Made by a program: the position numbers and the translations under genes. Source: Variovorax flavidus (GTDB taxonomy: Bacteria > Pseudomonadota > Gammaproteobacteria > Burkholderiales > Burkholderiaceae_C). Taken from it: a DNA stretch of 64,000 nt. This document shows, piece after piece, positions 7,886-18,984 of this stretch. The stretch spans positions 1 to 64,000 of the forward strand of contig NZ_JASZYE010000015.1 of assembly GCF_030317145.1 (NCBI RefSeq). Reading direction: 5' to 3'. Below the pieces are notes generated by a model. It did no database searches and was not told where the DNA came from. It was given only the letters and a program-made list of their open reading frames with translations. Numbering within the stretch: the first letter of the stretch is position 1; each line of letters opens with the position of its first letter.

Positions 7886-9109
7886 ATGCCACTCCCACCG
7901 ACACCTTCCTCCACGCAACTCTCCGATCGATTCCGGCCCGTGTTCCGGCGCATCGCCGAAGGCGCCCTGCAACGCGAGAACGACCGCACACTGGCCTATG
8001 ACGCGGTCGGCTGGCTGCGCGATGCGGGCTTCGGCGCACTGCGCGTTCCACATGCCGCCGGTGGTCTTGGCGCATCGGTCGAGCAACTCTTCGACCAGCT
8101 CGTCGAGCTCGGCGAGGCCGACTCCAACCTGCCCCAGGTGCTGCGCGCGCACTTCGGCTTCATCGAGCGGCTCTTCGCCGAAGTCGAACCCGGTCTGCAC
8201 GCGCCGTGGCTGGACCGCGCCGCAAGCGGCGCGATCTTCGGCAATGCCACCACGGAGCTGGGCCACGGCGCGGTCGGCAGCCTGCAGACGAAGCTGCGCC
8301 GCGAGGGCGGCCAATGGCTGCTCGACGGCGACAAGTTCTACAGCACCGGAACGCTGTACGCCGACTGGATCGGCGTCGCCGCGCAACGCGTCGATGGCGC
8401 CGATGGCTCGGGCGATCGGGTGCTGGTGCTCGTGCCTGCCAACGCCGAAGGCGTCGAACGACTCGACGATTGGCGCGGGTTCGGCCAGCGCCTGAGCGCG
8501 TCGGGCACGACGCGCTTCCGCCGCGTGCGCGTCGACCCTGCCAACGTGCTGCCGAGCGCGCGCACCGGCCCTACCCCGATGACGGCCTTCTTCCAATTGG
8601 TGCATCTCGCAACGCTGGCCGGCATCGCGCGGTCCATCGAGCGCGATTCGGTCGACTTCGTCCGTCGACGCAAGCGCGTGTACAGCCACGGAAGCGGTAC
8701 GACGCCTCGCGAAGACCCCCTGGTACAGCAACTGATCGGCCAACTCGCCAGCACCGCCTTCGCCGCCACGTCCGCGGTGCAAGCCGTCGCCAGCGCCCTC
8801 GGCGACATCGACCGCCTGCGCGCGGCAGGCCAGCCCGTCTCCGTCGAGATGCTCGTGGAAGTGGAACTGCGCATGGCCAAGGCGCAGGTGTTCATCGGTG
8901 ATGCGGTGCTGCAGTCGGCGACGCGCCTGTTCGACGTCGGCGGGGCCTCGGCGCTTCAGGAAGACCTCCGGCTCGACCGCCACTGGCGCAACGCGCGCAC
9001 GCTCGCGTCGCACAACCCCGTGATCTACAAGGCGCGCGTGGTCGGTGACCACGCGCTCAACGGCGTCGAACCGACGTTCTACTGGACCGTCGGGGCCAAC
9101 ACCGCCTGA
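7886..9109 (+). CDS. Acyl-CoA-dehydrogenase-like flavin monooxygenase (SfnB/DszC type)
   Basis: This protein of about 407 aa has the acyl-CoA dehydrogenase fold used by reduced-flavin monooxygenases such as SfnB, DszC and related sulfur enzymes. Visible features are the N-terminal helical domain (RVPHAAGGLGASVEQLF), the flavin-binding middle region (GNATTELGHGAVGSLQT and GDKFYSTGTLYADWIG) and the C-terminal helical domain ending RNARTLASHNPVIYKARVVG. The ATG at 7886 is used; a TTG at 7853 overlapping the ssuB stop is an alternative. It would oxidise an organosulfur compound imported by SsuACB, with FMNH2 from the MsuE-type reductase encoded at 18328 (inference). Its last 31 bp overlap the convergent gene ending at 9079. 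Confidence 0.85.
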   Translation: MPLPPTPSSTQLSDRFRPVFRRIAEGALQRENDRTLAYDAVGWLRDAGFGALRVPHAAGGLGASVEQLFDQLVELGEADSNLPQVLRAHFGFIERLFAEVEPGLHAPWLDRAASGAIFGNATTELGHGAVGSLQTKLRREGGQWLLDGDKFYSTGTLYADWIGVAAQRVDGADGSGDRVLVLVPANAEGVERLDDWRGFGQRLSASGTTRFRRVRVDPANVLPSARTGPTPMTAFFQLVHLATLAGIARSIERDSVDFVRRRKRVYSHGSGTTPREDPLVQQLIGQLASTAFAATSAVQAVASALGDIDRLRAAGQPVSVEMLVEVELRMAKAQVFIGDAVLQSATRLFDVGGASALQEDLRLDRHWRNARTLASHNPVIYKARVVGDHALNGVEPTFYWTVGANTA

Positions 9110-10464
9110 GGTTTCGGCCGGAAGCTGGCGGCGACGTGGCGCTCCGGCAGGCGGTCCGTGTCGAAGAGCTTCCTGCGCAGGCTGCCGGGCGCGTATTCGG
9201 TCTTGTAGACGCCGCGGTGCTGGAGCTCCGGAACCACCAGGTCGACGAAGTCCTCATAACTTTCCGGGACGACCGTTCGGCTCAGGTTGAAGCCGTCGAC
9301 GCCGGTCTCGTCGATCCACGACTGCAAGGTGTCGGCCACCTCCGAAGGATCGCCCACGATGGCCGGATAGCGGCCGCCCAGCTCGAACAGCTCCAGCAGC
9401 CTGCGTCGCGTCCACCCTTGCTGCTCGGCCGTGCGCGCGGCCGATTCGATTGCGTTCGTGCCGCCATAGGCGATCGGCGCGTCCAGGTCGTAGGCTGCGT
9501 AGTCGATGCCCACGCTGGCCGAGAAATGCGCCAGTCCGGCCTCTCGGCTCGCGTACTGCCTGTAGTCCGCGTATTTCTCCTGCGCCTCCCTGTGGGTCGC
9601 GCCGGTGACCACCGCTGCGCCCACGAAGACCTTGACGTCGTCGGGCCGCCGTCCCGCCTGCACCAGTTGCTCGCGCAGCGACTGCACGCTCTTGCGCGCC
9701 GCTTCCTTGTTCGGCGGGGAGATGAAGACGCACTCGGCGTGCCGGCCCGCGAAGCGCTGACCCCGGCCCGAACTGCCGGCCTGGAACAACACCGGCGTGC
9801 GCTGCGGCGAGGGCTCGCTCAGGTGGTAGCCGTCGACCTTGTAGTAGCGGCCGTCGTGGCGCACCTTGTGCACCCGGGCGGGATCCGCGAACACGCGCGC
9901 GGCCTTGTCGGCGCGCACCGCACCATCCTCCCAACTGCCCTCCCAGAGCTTGTAGAGCACCTCCAGGAATTCGTCGGCGCGGTCGTAGCGCTCGTCGTGC
10001 GCGATCTGGCCGGTGAGCCCCATCGCACGCGCCGCGCTGTCGAGGTAGCCGGTGACGATGTTCCAGCCGATGCGCCCCCGCGTCAGATGGTCGAGCGTCG
10101 AGAAGCGGCGTGCGAGCAGATACGGTTGCTCGTAGGTGAGGTTGACCGTCACGCCGAAGCCGAGGTTCTGCGTGACCGCGGCCATTGCCGACACCAGCAT
10201 CAGCGGATCGTTCACCGGCAACTGGATCGATTCGCGCAACGTGGTGTCGACGTTGCCCTGGTAGATGTCATACACGCCGACGATGTCGGCGATGAACAGG
10301 CCGTCGAACAGGCCGCGCTCCAGCGTGCGTGCGATGCCGGTCCAGTGTTCGATCGTGTTGTAGTCGCGCGATCGATCGCGCGGATGCGTCCACAGCCCAT
10401 GGTTGATGTGGCCCACGCAGTTCATGTTGAATGCGTTGAGCAGGATCTGCTTCTTGTGTGTCAT
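9079..10464 (-). CDS. NtaA/SnaA/DszA-family FMNH2-dependent monooxygenase
   Basis: This 461-aa protein belongs to the class C flavin-dependent, bacterial-luciferase-like monooxygenases that include DszA (sulfone cleavage), NtaA and SnaA. Supporting sequence includes ARTLERGLFDGLFIAD, FSTLDHLTRGRIGWNIVT, ERYDRADEFLEVLYKLWEG, FADPARVHKVRHDG, PVLFQAGSSGRGQRFAGRHA and a C-terminal YEDFVDLVVPELQHRG. The ATG at 10464 begins MTHKKQILLNAFNMN, the normal family N-terminus; a longer in-frame extension to 11226 is a shadow of the sfnB gene. It is the last gene of the nine-gene sulfur operon and overlaps the convergent gene at 7886-9109 by 31 bp. Confidence 0.9.
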   Translation of the reverse strand: MTHKKQILLNAFNMNCVGHINHGLWTHPRDRSRDYNTIEHWTGIARTLERGLFDGLFIADIVGVYDIYQGNVDTTLRESIQLPVNDPLMLVSAMAAVTQNLGFGVTVNLTYEQPYLLARRFSTLDHLTRGRIGWNIVTGYLDSAARAMGLTGQIAHDERYDRADEFLEVLYKLWEGSWEDGAVRADKAARVFADPARVHKVRHDGRYYKVDGYHLSEPSPQRTPVLFQAGSSGRGQRFAGRHAECVFISPPNKEAARKSVQSLREQLVQAGRRPDDVKVFVGAAVVTGATHREAQEKYADYRQYASREAGLAHFSASVGIDYAAYDLDAPIAYGGTNAIESAARTAEQQGWTRRRLLELFELGGRYPAIVGDPSEVADTLQSWIDETGVDGFNLSRTVVPESYEDFVDLVVPELQHRGVYKTEYAPGSLRRKLFDTDRLPERHVAASFRPKPQAVLAPTVQ

Positions 10465-10490
10465 TCGTCCGGTGTTCCTCGATGCCTGAC

Positions 10491-11750
10491 TTACAGCGCG
10501 CCGTGCCGCGTCGGCAGCCGGTCGTTGAGATGGAAGTTGCCGACCGCGTGGTACTTCCAGCGCACGGGGTCGTGCAGCGTGTGCGTTCGCGCGTTGCGCC
10601 AGAAGCGGTCGAGCCCGAGGCCGTCCAGCGTAGCGCCCGTGCCGGCCAGTTCGAACAGGCGGGTGCCGGCGTCGAGCGAAGCCGTGGTGGTGAGCGCGCG
10701 CGCCTCGGCCACCGCGATGGAGGCCTCGGCCACGCTGCGTTCGGTCGGATCGCGCTGCGCTGCGGCCAGGAAGCGGGCCGCACGGCTCACCAGCGCCTCG
10801 GCCGCCCGCAGGCGCACGGCGACCTCTCCCACCTGCTGGATCGTCAACGGGTCCTCGCTGGCACGGTCGACGCCCGCGTCGATCCAAGGGCGTGCATGTT
10901 CGCGGACGAAGGGCAAGGTGGCAGCCAGGGCGCCCTGCCCGATGCCGAGGTCGATCGCCGCGTGAAGGATCTGCGCGAACGGTCCGATCGTCGTCGGCCG
11001 CTCGAAAGACGCAAGAAACGGCACCACCCACTCGCGCTCGACGCGCACATTGTCGAAGGCCACCGAGCCGCTGCCCGTGACACGCTGGCCAAAGCCGTCC
11101 CAGTCGTCGGTGATGCTCACGCCTTCCGAGCGCCGGGGCACGAACGCCAGGTGTGTCACGTCGCGCCCTTGCGACTGCTCGACCACCAGCGTGGGAATCC
11201 AGTGCGCGAACAAGGCACCGGTGCAATAGAACTTGCGCCCGTCGACGCGAAAGCCGTCGCCATCCGGCGTGAGGCGGGTGCGCCGCTTGAAGTCCTTGTG
11301 GCCGATTTCGGCCAGAGCGTTGCCGAGGCGCTCGCCCGCCAGCACGCGTTCATGGAAGAAGCGCTGCTGCGCCTCGGTGCCTCCGACGCGCAGTACTTCG
11401 AGCGCGTAGAAGTGGTTCTGTGGAATCTGGCCCAGCGAACCGTCGGCGCCCGAGATGATGGCGATCACCTGCGCGAGCGTCGCGGCCGTGACGCCCGCGC
11501 CGCCGTGTTCTCGCGGCACCGTGATGGCCCACAGGCCGCTGGCCGTGAAGCGCTCGAGTTCCGCCCAGGGCAGGATGCGCTCCCGATCGCGCCGCGCAGC
11601 CTCTTGGGCGAATTCCGCCGCGAGGCTGCGCGCCACTTCAATGGCATGGGCGTCATCGCGGATGCGCGCGGGCGGCCGCTTGGGTTCAGCTGCAGGCGCG
11701 GGTTCGGCGGCGACGGTGCGCCGTTCAAGGAGAGTGGTGTCGGTGCTCAT
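10491..11750 (-). CDS. sfnB: SfnB-family sulfur acquisition oxidoreductase
   Basis: This 419-aa acyl-CoA-dehydrogenase-fold protein carries the SfnB signature regions: RDRERILPWAELERFTASGLW, ITVPREHGGAGV, LGQIPQNHFYALEVLR, GRKFYCTGALFAHWIP, DDWDGFGQRVTGSGSVAFD and the C-terminal FWRNARTHTLHDPVRWKYH. SfnB-like proteins act in dimethylsulfone and related organosulfur use, probably as FMNH2-dependent monooxygenases or their helpers. It is followed by the DszA-like gene after 26 bp and preceded by a second sfnB paralogue after 4 bp. The N-terminal 30 residues are an alanine/proline-rich extension. Confidence 0.9.
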   Translation of the reverse strand: MSTDTTLLERRTVAAEPAPAAEPKRPPARIRDDAHAIEVARSLAAEFAQEAARRDRERILPWAELERFTASGLWAITVPREHGGAGVTAATLAQVIAIISGADGSLGQIPQNHFYALEVLRVGGTEAQQRFFHERVLAGERLGNALAEIGHKDFKRRTRLTPDGDGFRVDGRKFYCTGALFAHWIPTLVVEQSQGRDVTHLAFVPRRSEGVSITDDWDGFGQRVTGSGSVAFDNVRVEREWVVPFLASFERPTTIGPFAQILHAAIDLGIGQGALAATLPFVREHARPWIDAGVDRASEDPLTIQQVGEVAVRLRAAEALVSRAARFLAAAQRDPTERSVAEASIAVAEARALTTTASLDAGTRLFELAGTGATLDGLGLDRFWRNARTHTLHDPVRWKYHAVGNFHLNDRLPTRHGAL

Positions 11751-11754
11751 GCAG

Positions 11755-12999
11755 TCAGTTCCAGGAATGGCGCGCCGGGAGCACGCCGTTGAGCAGGTAG
11801 TTGCCGATCAGGTGCGTCTTCCAGCGCACCGGGTCATGCAGGGTGTGGGTGCGCGCGTTGCGCCAGTGGCGGTCGAGGTTGTGCTGCGCGCGAGTCGCCG
11901 ACGATCCAGCCAGTTCGAACAGCTTTTCGCTGGCGTCGAGCGCGATGCGGGTCGTCAGCACCTTGGCTTCCGCCACCGCCACCGACGCGCGCGCGCTGGC
12001 TTCGGCCGTGAGCGACGCCGACGCTATCGCGTCGAGCGTGCGGCCCGCCTCGCGCAGGACCTCGTGCGCGGCATGCAGGTCGATCTGCAACCGGCCCACG
12101 TCCTGGATCAAATGCGGATCGTCCGCCGCGCGCTCCAGGCCCGAATCCACCCACGGCCTCGCCTTCTCGCGCACGAACACGATGGCATCGGCGACTGCGG
12201 CGATGGCGATGCCTTGGTCGATCGCGGCCTGCACGAGCTGGGAGTTGGGCCCGTACAGGCCCGGCCGCTCGGCGAGTTGCCACACCGGCAGCACGTCCGC
12301 GGCATCCACCGGCACCGCGTCGAACGCGACCGAACCGCTGGCGGTGGTGCGCTGGCCGAAGGACGACCAGTCATCGATCACCGAGAGACCCGGTGCGTCG
12401 CGCGGCACCCAGGCCTGCACCGGCCGGCCCTCGTCGTCGATCGCTCGCGCGGGCACGCGGTGCGCGAACAGGGCGCCGGTCGAATAGAAGCGCTGGCCGG
12501 TCAGGCGCAGGCCTTCGGGCGTGCGCTCCAGGCGCGTTTCGCCCTGCAGGATGGTCCTGGATTTCCGCTCGGGGCCAGCGTTGCCCAGGCGGCCACCCGC
12601 CAGCACCTCGCCGTAGAAGCGGCGCTTCTGGTCGTCGGTGCCGATCTCGCGCAGCACGCCGAGCAGGCCGAAATGGTTCTGCGGGATTTGCCCAAGGGCC
12701 GGGTCGGCCGTGCACAGGATGACGAATACCTCGGCCAGCGTTTCGTAGGAGACGTCGGCACCGCCGTATTCACGCGGCACGGTGATGCCCCCCAGGCCGC
12801 TCTGCGACCAGCGGTCGAGTTCATCCCACGGCAGGATGCGCTCGCGATCGCGCTGGGACGCGCCTGGCGCGAACTCCGCAGCGAGGCGGCGCGCGACTTC
12901 CAGCGCTTCGGCATCGCTCGCGATGCGGTGCACGCGCGAAGGGTCCGGGGGATTCGGCAGGCGCGCCTGGGAGATGGTTTTCTCAGTGATGTGCGACAT
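11755..12999 (-). CDS. sfnB: SfnB-family sulfur acquisition oxidoreductase, second paralogue
   Basis: This 414-aa paralogue of the downstream gene shows the same block order: RDRERILPWDELDRWSQSGL, ITVPREYGGADV, LGQIPQNHFGLLGVLREIG, GQRFYSTGALFAHRVP, DDWSSFGQRTTASGSVAFD and HWRNARTHTLHDPVRWKTH. One difference is in the middle domain, where the paralogue's LAEIGHKDFKRRTRL is replaced by GPERKSRTILQGETRL, so substrate handling may differ. The two genes are 4 bp apart and probably arose by tandem duplication followed by divergence. It sits 32 bp downstream of the dppC-like permease gene. Confidence 0.9.
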   Translation of the reverse strand: MSHITEKTISQARLPNPPDPSRVHRIASDAEALEVARRLAAEFAPGASQRDRERILPWDELDRWSQSGLGGITVPREYGGADVSYETLAEVFVILCTADPALGQIPQNHFGLLGVLREIGTDDQKRRFYGEVLAGGRLGNAGPERKSRTILQGETRLERTPEGLRLTGQRFYSTGALFAHRVPARAIDDEGRPVQAWVPRDAPGLSVIDDWSSFGQRTTASGSVAFDAVPVDAADVLPVWQLAERPGLYGPNSQLVQAAIDQGIAIAAVADAIVFVREKARPWVDSGLERAADDPHLIQDVGRLQIDLHAAHEVLREAGRTLDAIASASLTAEASARASVAVAEAKVLTTRIALDASEKLFELAGSSATRAQHNLDRHWRNARTHTLHDPVRWKTHLIGNYLLNGVLPARHSWN

Positions 13000-13031
13000 A
13001 GGACGTCAGAAAAAGCTGGAGAAAAAAGGGC

Positions 13032-13877
13032 TCACGGCATTGGCACCGCATTGCGACGCACGCGGCGCAGTCGGGGATTGAGCGCGGCATGCAGGGCGTC
13101 GCTCAGGAGATTGAGCGCAAGCACGGTGAGCACGATGGCGAGACCCGGCAAGGCCGTCATGTACCAGGCGGTACGCAGCGCATCGCGGCCGAGGCCGATC
13201 ATCGAGCCCCAACTCACGACGTTGGGATCGCCGAGGCCGAGGAACGAGAGCCCGGCTTCGGACAGGATGGCGTTCGCCACGAGCAGCGCGGTGGACACGA
13301 CGACGGGCGTCCACGCGTTCGGCAGGATCTCGCGCAGGATCAGGTGCGCGTCGCTCGCGCCCAGCGCGACGCTGGCCTTGACGAACTCACGCTCGCGCAG
13401 CGAGAGGAATTCGGAGCGCACCAGCCGAGCAACGCTCGTCCACGAGGTCACGCCCAGTGCAAACACGATGGTCGCGATCGATGGCTGCAGCACTGCGACC
13501 AGGATGATCGCGAGCAGAAAAGCCGGGATGGTCTGGAAGAACTCGGTGACTCGCGTGAGCACCGCGTCCACTCGACCCCTGTAGAAGCCCGCTGCCGCGC
13601 CTACGGCGATGCCGATCACCAGCGCTACGAGCGCCGACGAGACGCCGACCAGCAGCGAGACGCGGGCGCCATGGAGCAGCCCTGCCGCCAGGTCGCGCCC
13701 CATCAGGTCGGTGCCGAGCGGCGTCTGCGCGTCGGTGCCCGGCCACACGAAGGGCGCGCCCACCATGTCCAGCGGGTCGCCCGGATAGACTGTGCCCGCG
13801 AGCAAGGCGGCCGCGAAGACCACGAGCAGGATCGATGCACCGATGAGGATCGACGGTTGCACGTACCAGCGCTTCAT
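13032..13877 (-). CDS. dppC: DppC/OppC-type ABC transporter permease
   Basis: This is the second permease of a peptide/nickel-type (Dpp/Opp/Gsi) importer, 281 aa. An N-terminal membrane segment is followed by LGTDLMGRDLAAGLLHGARVSL, a hallmark of DppC proteins, and the EAA loop FVKASVALGASDAHLILREIL. Five or six membrane helices are predicted by eye. The start overlaps the stop of the DppB-type gene (ATGA). It lies within the sulfur operon between the transporter genes and sfnB. Confidence 0.9.
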   Translation of the reverse strand: MKRWYVQPSILIGASILLVVFAAALLAGTVYPGDPLDMVGAPFVWPGTDAQTPLGTDLMGRDLAAGLLHGARVSLLVGVSSALVALVIGIAVGAAAGFYRGRVDAVLTRVTEFFQTIPAFLLAIILVAVLQPSIATIVFALGVTSWTSVARLVRSEFLSLREREFVKASVALGASDAHLILREILPNAWTPVVVSTALLVANAILSEAGLSFLGLGDPNVVSWGSMIGLGRDALRTAWYMTALPGLAIVLTVLALNLLSDALHAALNPRLRRVRRNAVPMP

Positions 13878-14881
13878 GCGGCACTCCCTGCTGTGGCTGG
13901 CGATTGCACGCGCGGGTCCAGCCGCGCCTGCACCAGGTCGACGAGCAGGTTGGCCAGCACGACGAGCACACCGCTGAACAGCAGCACCGCGAGGAGCACG
14001 GGAATGTCACGGCTCTTGATGGCTTCGAACGACAGTTGGCCGAGGCCGGGCCATCCGAACACGGTCTCGACGACGATCGAGCCGCCCAGAAGTGCGCTGC
14101 TTTGCAGGCCCAGCATGGTGACGACCGGGAGCACGGCATTCCGCAAGGCATGGCCGAAGATCACGCGGCGTTCCGGCGCACCCTTCGCGCGGGCGGTGCG
14201 GATGTAGTCCTCGGCCAGCGTCTCGATCATCGAGGCCCGCGAAAGCCGCGCATAGACCGCAACGTAGTAGATCGACAGCGTCAGCGCCGGCAGCACGAGG
14301 TGCCAAGCGTGGTCCAGCCACATCCGGGCGCCGGTGTAACCCGCGCTCACGTCGCGCAGCCCCCCGATCGGCAGCCATTCGAGGTGCACGCCGAAGAGGA
14401 CGATCAACATCAGCGCGGTCCAGAACATCGGCGCGGAGTAGCCCAGCGTGGCGAGCGCCGACAGCACCGTGTCAGTGATCCCGTGCGGGCGCCGCGCCGA
14501 GGCGATGCCCAGCAGCACCCCGGCGACCACCGACAAGGCCAGCGCCGCGCCGACCAGGGCCAGCGTCGGTCCGAGCCGGTGCAGCACAAGTCCCAGCACG
14601 GGCTCGCCGAAGCGGAACGAGAAACCCAAGTCGCCCTGCGCGATGCGGCCCAGATAGGCCAGCAACTGCTCGACCGCATGGCGGTCCAGGCCGTAGAGCT
14701 GGCGCAACTGCGCGACGTACTCGGCCGACACGCTGCCGCTCTCGCTCGCGATGACGTCTACCAGATCGCCCGGCAAGGCCTTGAGCAGGGCGAAGTTGAT
14801 CACCGCGGTGCTGACCACCACGCCCAGCAATTGGAGCAGCCGACGCAGGATCCGGCTCGCCACGCCAGAGCCCACCGTCAT
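13874..14881 (-). CDS. dppB: DppB/OppB-type ABC transporter permease
   Basis: This is the first permease of the Dpp/Opp-type importer, 335 aa. Family features are the N-terminal helix LLQLLGVVVSTAVINFALLK, the periplasmic region before RLGPTLALVGAALALSV, YSAPMFWTALMLIVLF and the EAA loop YIRTARAKGAPERRVIFGHA. The ATG at 14881 overlaps the stop of the binding-protein gene by 4 bp; an in-frame extension to 15211 has no family sequence and would lie inside that gene. The chain of ATGA overlaps with its neighbours shows that the permeases and receptor are translated together. Confidence 0.9.
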   Translation of the reverse strand: MTVGSGVASRILRRLLQLLGVVVSTAVINFALLKALPGDLVDVIASESGSVSAEYVAQLRQLYGLDRHAVEQLLAYLGRIAQGDLGFSFRFGEPVLGLVLHRLGPTLALVGAALALSVVAGVLLGIASARRPHGITDTVLSALATLGYSAPMFWTALMLIVLFGVHLEWLPIGGLRDVSAGYTGARMWLDHAWHLVLPALTLSIYYVAVYARLSRASMIETLAEDYIRTARAKGAPERRVIFGHALRNAVLPVVTMLGLQSSALLGGSIVVETVFGWPGLGQLSFEAIKSRDIPVLLAVLLFSGVLVVLANLLVDLVQARLDPRVQSPATAGSAA

Positions 14882-16569
14882 GCCTTCGACTCGAACCACA
14901 CGCGCGCGAAGTTGTTCTGGCTGTGGTCGAAGGAATCGGTCACGTTGCGCAGCCGCTTGTCCCACACGCCGAACCAGCGAAACTCGAACAGGTTGAGGAG
15001 CGCAAGATCCTTCTGCGCGAGCTTCTGGAACTCCTGGTAGAGCTGCACGCGCTTGGCTGCATCGCGCTCGACCTGGGCGGCCTCGATGAGGCGGTCGGCC
15101 TCGGCGCTCGCATAGCCGGATGCGTTCTGCCACGGCGTACCCTTGGACTCGGCCTTGGACCAGTAGTGCTGCTCCACGCCGATCTGCGGGTCTTGCCAGT
15201 TGATGCCCCATGAACTCACGAGCTGGAAGTTGTAGTCGGCAAAGACGTTCTTGGTCCAGCTCGCGAGGTCCTGCGCGCGCAGGTTGACGTCGATGCCTAC
15301 CGCGCGCAGCGACTGCCGCACGAATTCGCCGGTGCGGCGATAGTCATCGCCGAAGGGAATGAAGTCGTGGTCGAGCTTGAAGCGGAAGCCATCCGCCTTC
15401 TTGGGATAGCCCGCCTCGTCGAGCAGGGCTTCGGCCTTCTTGCGGTCGAAGGGGTATTGCTGCGTGTCCTTCGTATAGAAGGTCTTGAGCAGCGAGGACA
15501 CCGGCCCCGTCGCGGGCGATGCATAGCCGCCCCAGACCGTCTTGACGAGCGCGTCGCGATTGATCGCATGCAGGATGGCCTGCCGCACCTTGAGCTGGCC
15601 GATGATCGGGTCGCGCAGGTTCGGGATCAGCCACAGCCAGCCCGCGAAGCCGTTGTAGCCCTCAGTGCTGACCACCAGATTGGGCGACTTGGCCAGGCGA
15701 TCGGCATCGGCGAAAGTCACCGGGTTGCGCTCGCCGTACTGGATCGCGCCGGTCTCCAGCGCAGTGGCGCGACCCGCCACGTCGGGAATGATCTTGAAGG
15801 TGAGCTTGTCGAGGTACGGCAGGCCCGGCGCCCAATACTTGTCGAAGCGCTCCAGCGCGATGTGGCTCCCGCGCGCCCACTCCTTGAACACGAAGGGCCC
15901 GGTGCCCACCGGACGGTTGTTGTAGGGGTTGTTCGGGATGTCGGTGCCCTCGTACAGGTGCTTCGGCAGCACCGGCGCGGCCACCACGTCGAGCGCGTTC
16001 AGGATCACCGGCGTCGGCTTGGCAAGTGTCAGCACCACGGTATGGGCATCGGGCGTCTCGACCTTCGTCAGGTGCTGGAAGACGCGGCGCGCCGTGGGGG
16101 CGTGCTTGCGCCACACGTCCTCGGCGGAGAACTTGACGTCGGCTGCCGTGAAGGGCTTGCCGTCGTGCCAGACCACGTTCTTGCGGAGCTTGAGGCGCAC
16201 CGTGAGCCCGTCGGCCGAGACGTCCACGCTCTCGGCGAGTTGCGGGCGCGGCTTGAGGTCCGGCCCATAGTCGAGCAGGCCGTCGAAGATCTTGCTGACC
16301 ACGGTGCGGCCGGGCGTCGAGGTATTGATGAAGAAGGCCAGCGTCGGCGGCTCGGGATGCACCGTCGCCTCCAGCGTGCCGCCGCGCTGGGCGCCCTCCT
16401 CGGTGTTCGGCGTTGCTTGTGTGAGGGCTGCGGCATTCCCGCTGTAGAGCCCGCCAAGCAGGCCGCTGGACAACAGCGCGCCGGTCAGGCCGAAAAATTG
16501 CCGGCGGCGCAGCTCGCGCTGCGCCTCGGCTTCGTTGTCGGTCGGTTCGTCTGGAAGAGTGTGGAGCAT
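14878..16569 (-). CDS. Peptide-type (SBP_bac_5) ABC transporter substrate-binding protein
   Basis: This 563-aa periplasmic receptor belongs to the DppA/OppA class. Its export signal is preceded by an unusually long charged N-terminus (about 20 residues), then RRRQFFGLTGALLSSGLL, which resembles a Tat-type signal. Class features include LAESVDVSADGLTVRLKLR, VVWHDGKPFTAADVKFS, NRPVGTGPFVFKEW and KVRQAILHAINRDALV. Adjacent permeases and fused ATPase complete the transporter. Because it is embedded among FMNH2 monooxygenase genes, the ligand is probably a sulfur-containing compound such as a peptide thiol or sulfonated molecule, but the sequence does not show which. Confidence 0.88.
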   Translation of the reverse strand: MLHTLPDEPTDNEAEAQRELRRRQFFGLTGALLSSGLLGGLYSGNAAALTQATPNTEEGAQRGGTLEATVHPEPPTLAFFINTSTPGRTVVSKIFDGLLDYGPDLKPRPQLAESVDVSADGLTVRLKLRKNVVWHDGKPFTAADVKFSAEDVWRKHAPTARRVFQHLTKVETPDAHTVVLTLAKPTPVILNALDVVAAPVLPKHLYEGTDIPNNPYNNRPVGTGPFVFKEWARGSHIALERFDKYWAPGLPYLDKLTFKIIPDVAGRATALETGAIQYGERNPVTFADADRLAKSPNLVVSTEGYNGFAGWLWLIPNLRDPIIGQLKVRQAILHAINRDALVKTVWGGYASPATGPVSSLLKTFYTKDTQQYPFDRKKAEALLDEAGYPKKADGFRFKLDHDFIPFGDDYRRTGEFVRQSLRAVGIDVNLRAQDLASWTKNVFADYNFQLVSSWGINWQDPQIGVEQHYWSKAESKGTPWQNASGYASAEADRLIEAAQVERDAAKRVQLYQEFQKLAQKDLALLNLFEFRWFGVWDKRLRNVTDSFDHSQNNFARVWFESKA

Positions 16570-16604
16570 GGCGTCCTCGGGAAGATCGATGAAAGGAAAG
16601 GAGT

Positions 16605-18320
<1,716 letters not shown>

Positions 18321-18327
18321 GGTCTGC

Positions 18328-18906
18328 TCAGGCCAGGGCCAGGGCAGGCACAGTCAAAGGCCGCTCGCCGCGCCGGCGCAGCACAGGCACCGCACGTTCG
18401 ACAGCCAGGGCGATGCGGGCGCGCAAGGCGTCGCTGCTCACACGGTAGTTCTCGAACTCCTTGTCGGTGGCGTAGACGCCGATGGGCAGGGTGTGCGCCT
18501 GGAAGAAGCTGAACAGCGGCCGAAGCTGGTGATCGATCGCCAGCGCGTGCCGGTCGCTGCCGCCCGTCGCTGCCAGCAGCACCGGCACGTCTATCAACGA
18601 CTCGTGGTACACGAAGTCGAACAGATGCTTGAAGAGGCCGGTGTACGACCCGCGGTAGATGGGACTCGCGACCAGCAGCAGGTCTGCCGTCTCGATGTCG
18701 CGCAGAATGGCCTCGACGTCCTGCGGCAGGTGCGCGCGCTGCAGCACGCTGCCGAACTTCGGAACGATCTCGCCGAGTTCGATGAGGCGCGTTTTTACGG
18801 GCAATGCGTCGGACAGTCCATCGAGAATCTGTTCGACCAGGGCGAGCGTGCGGGACGGGCGTTGCAGGCCGCCGGAGACGGCGACGACTTTGAGTTTCTG
18901 GGCCAT
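18328..18906 (-). CDS. msuE: NAD(P)H-dependent FMN reductase (MsuE/SsuE type)
   Basis: This 192-aa flavodoxin-like reductase supplies FMNH2 to the two-component monooxygenases. Visible sequence includes the flavin phosphate-binding loop AVSGGLQRPSRTLALVE near residues 9-25, and the core motif LLVASPIYRGSYTGLFKHLFDFV with VPVLLAATGGSDRHALAI, which matches MsuE/SsuE reductases. It is encoded between ssuD and the transporter ATPase, so its electrons can serve SsuD, the SfnB-like enzymes and the DszA-like enzyme from one operon. Length is usual for the family. Confidence 0.92.
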   Translation of the reverse strand: MAQKLKVVAVSGGLQRPSRTLALVEQILDGLSDALPVKTRLIELGEIVPKFGSVLQRAHLPQDVEAILRDIETADLLLVASPIYRGSYTGLFKHLFDFVYHESLIDVPVLLAATGGSDRHALAIDHQLRPLFSFFQAHTLPIGVYATDKEFENYRVSSDALRARIALAVERAVPVLRRRGERPLTVPALALA

Positions 18907-18984
18907 GTCGGTGCGTTGAATGTGAGAAAGGGTGGGCGTCGCCTGCGTGAAGCGGCAACGACGAAGTCGGGAAGACGGGGATGC

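Noticed and set aside
10465..11226. N-terminal extension of the DszA-like gene
   Set aside because: It lies antisense-frame inside sfnB on the same strand, has Arg-rich composition, and the family N-terminus begins at 10464.
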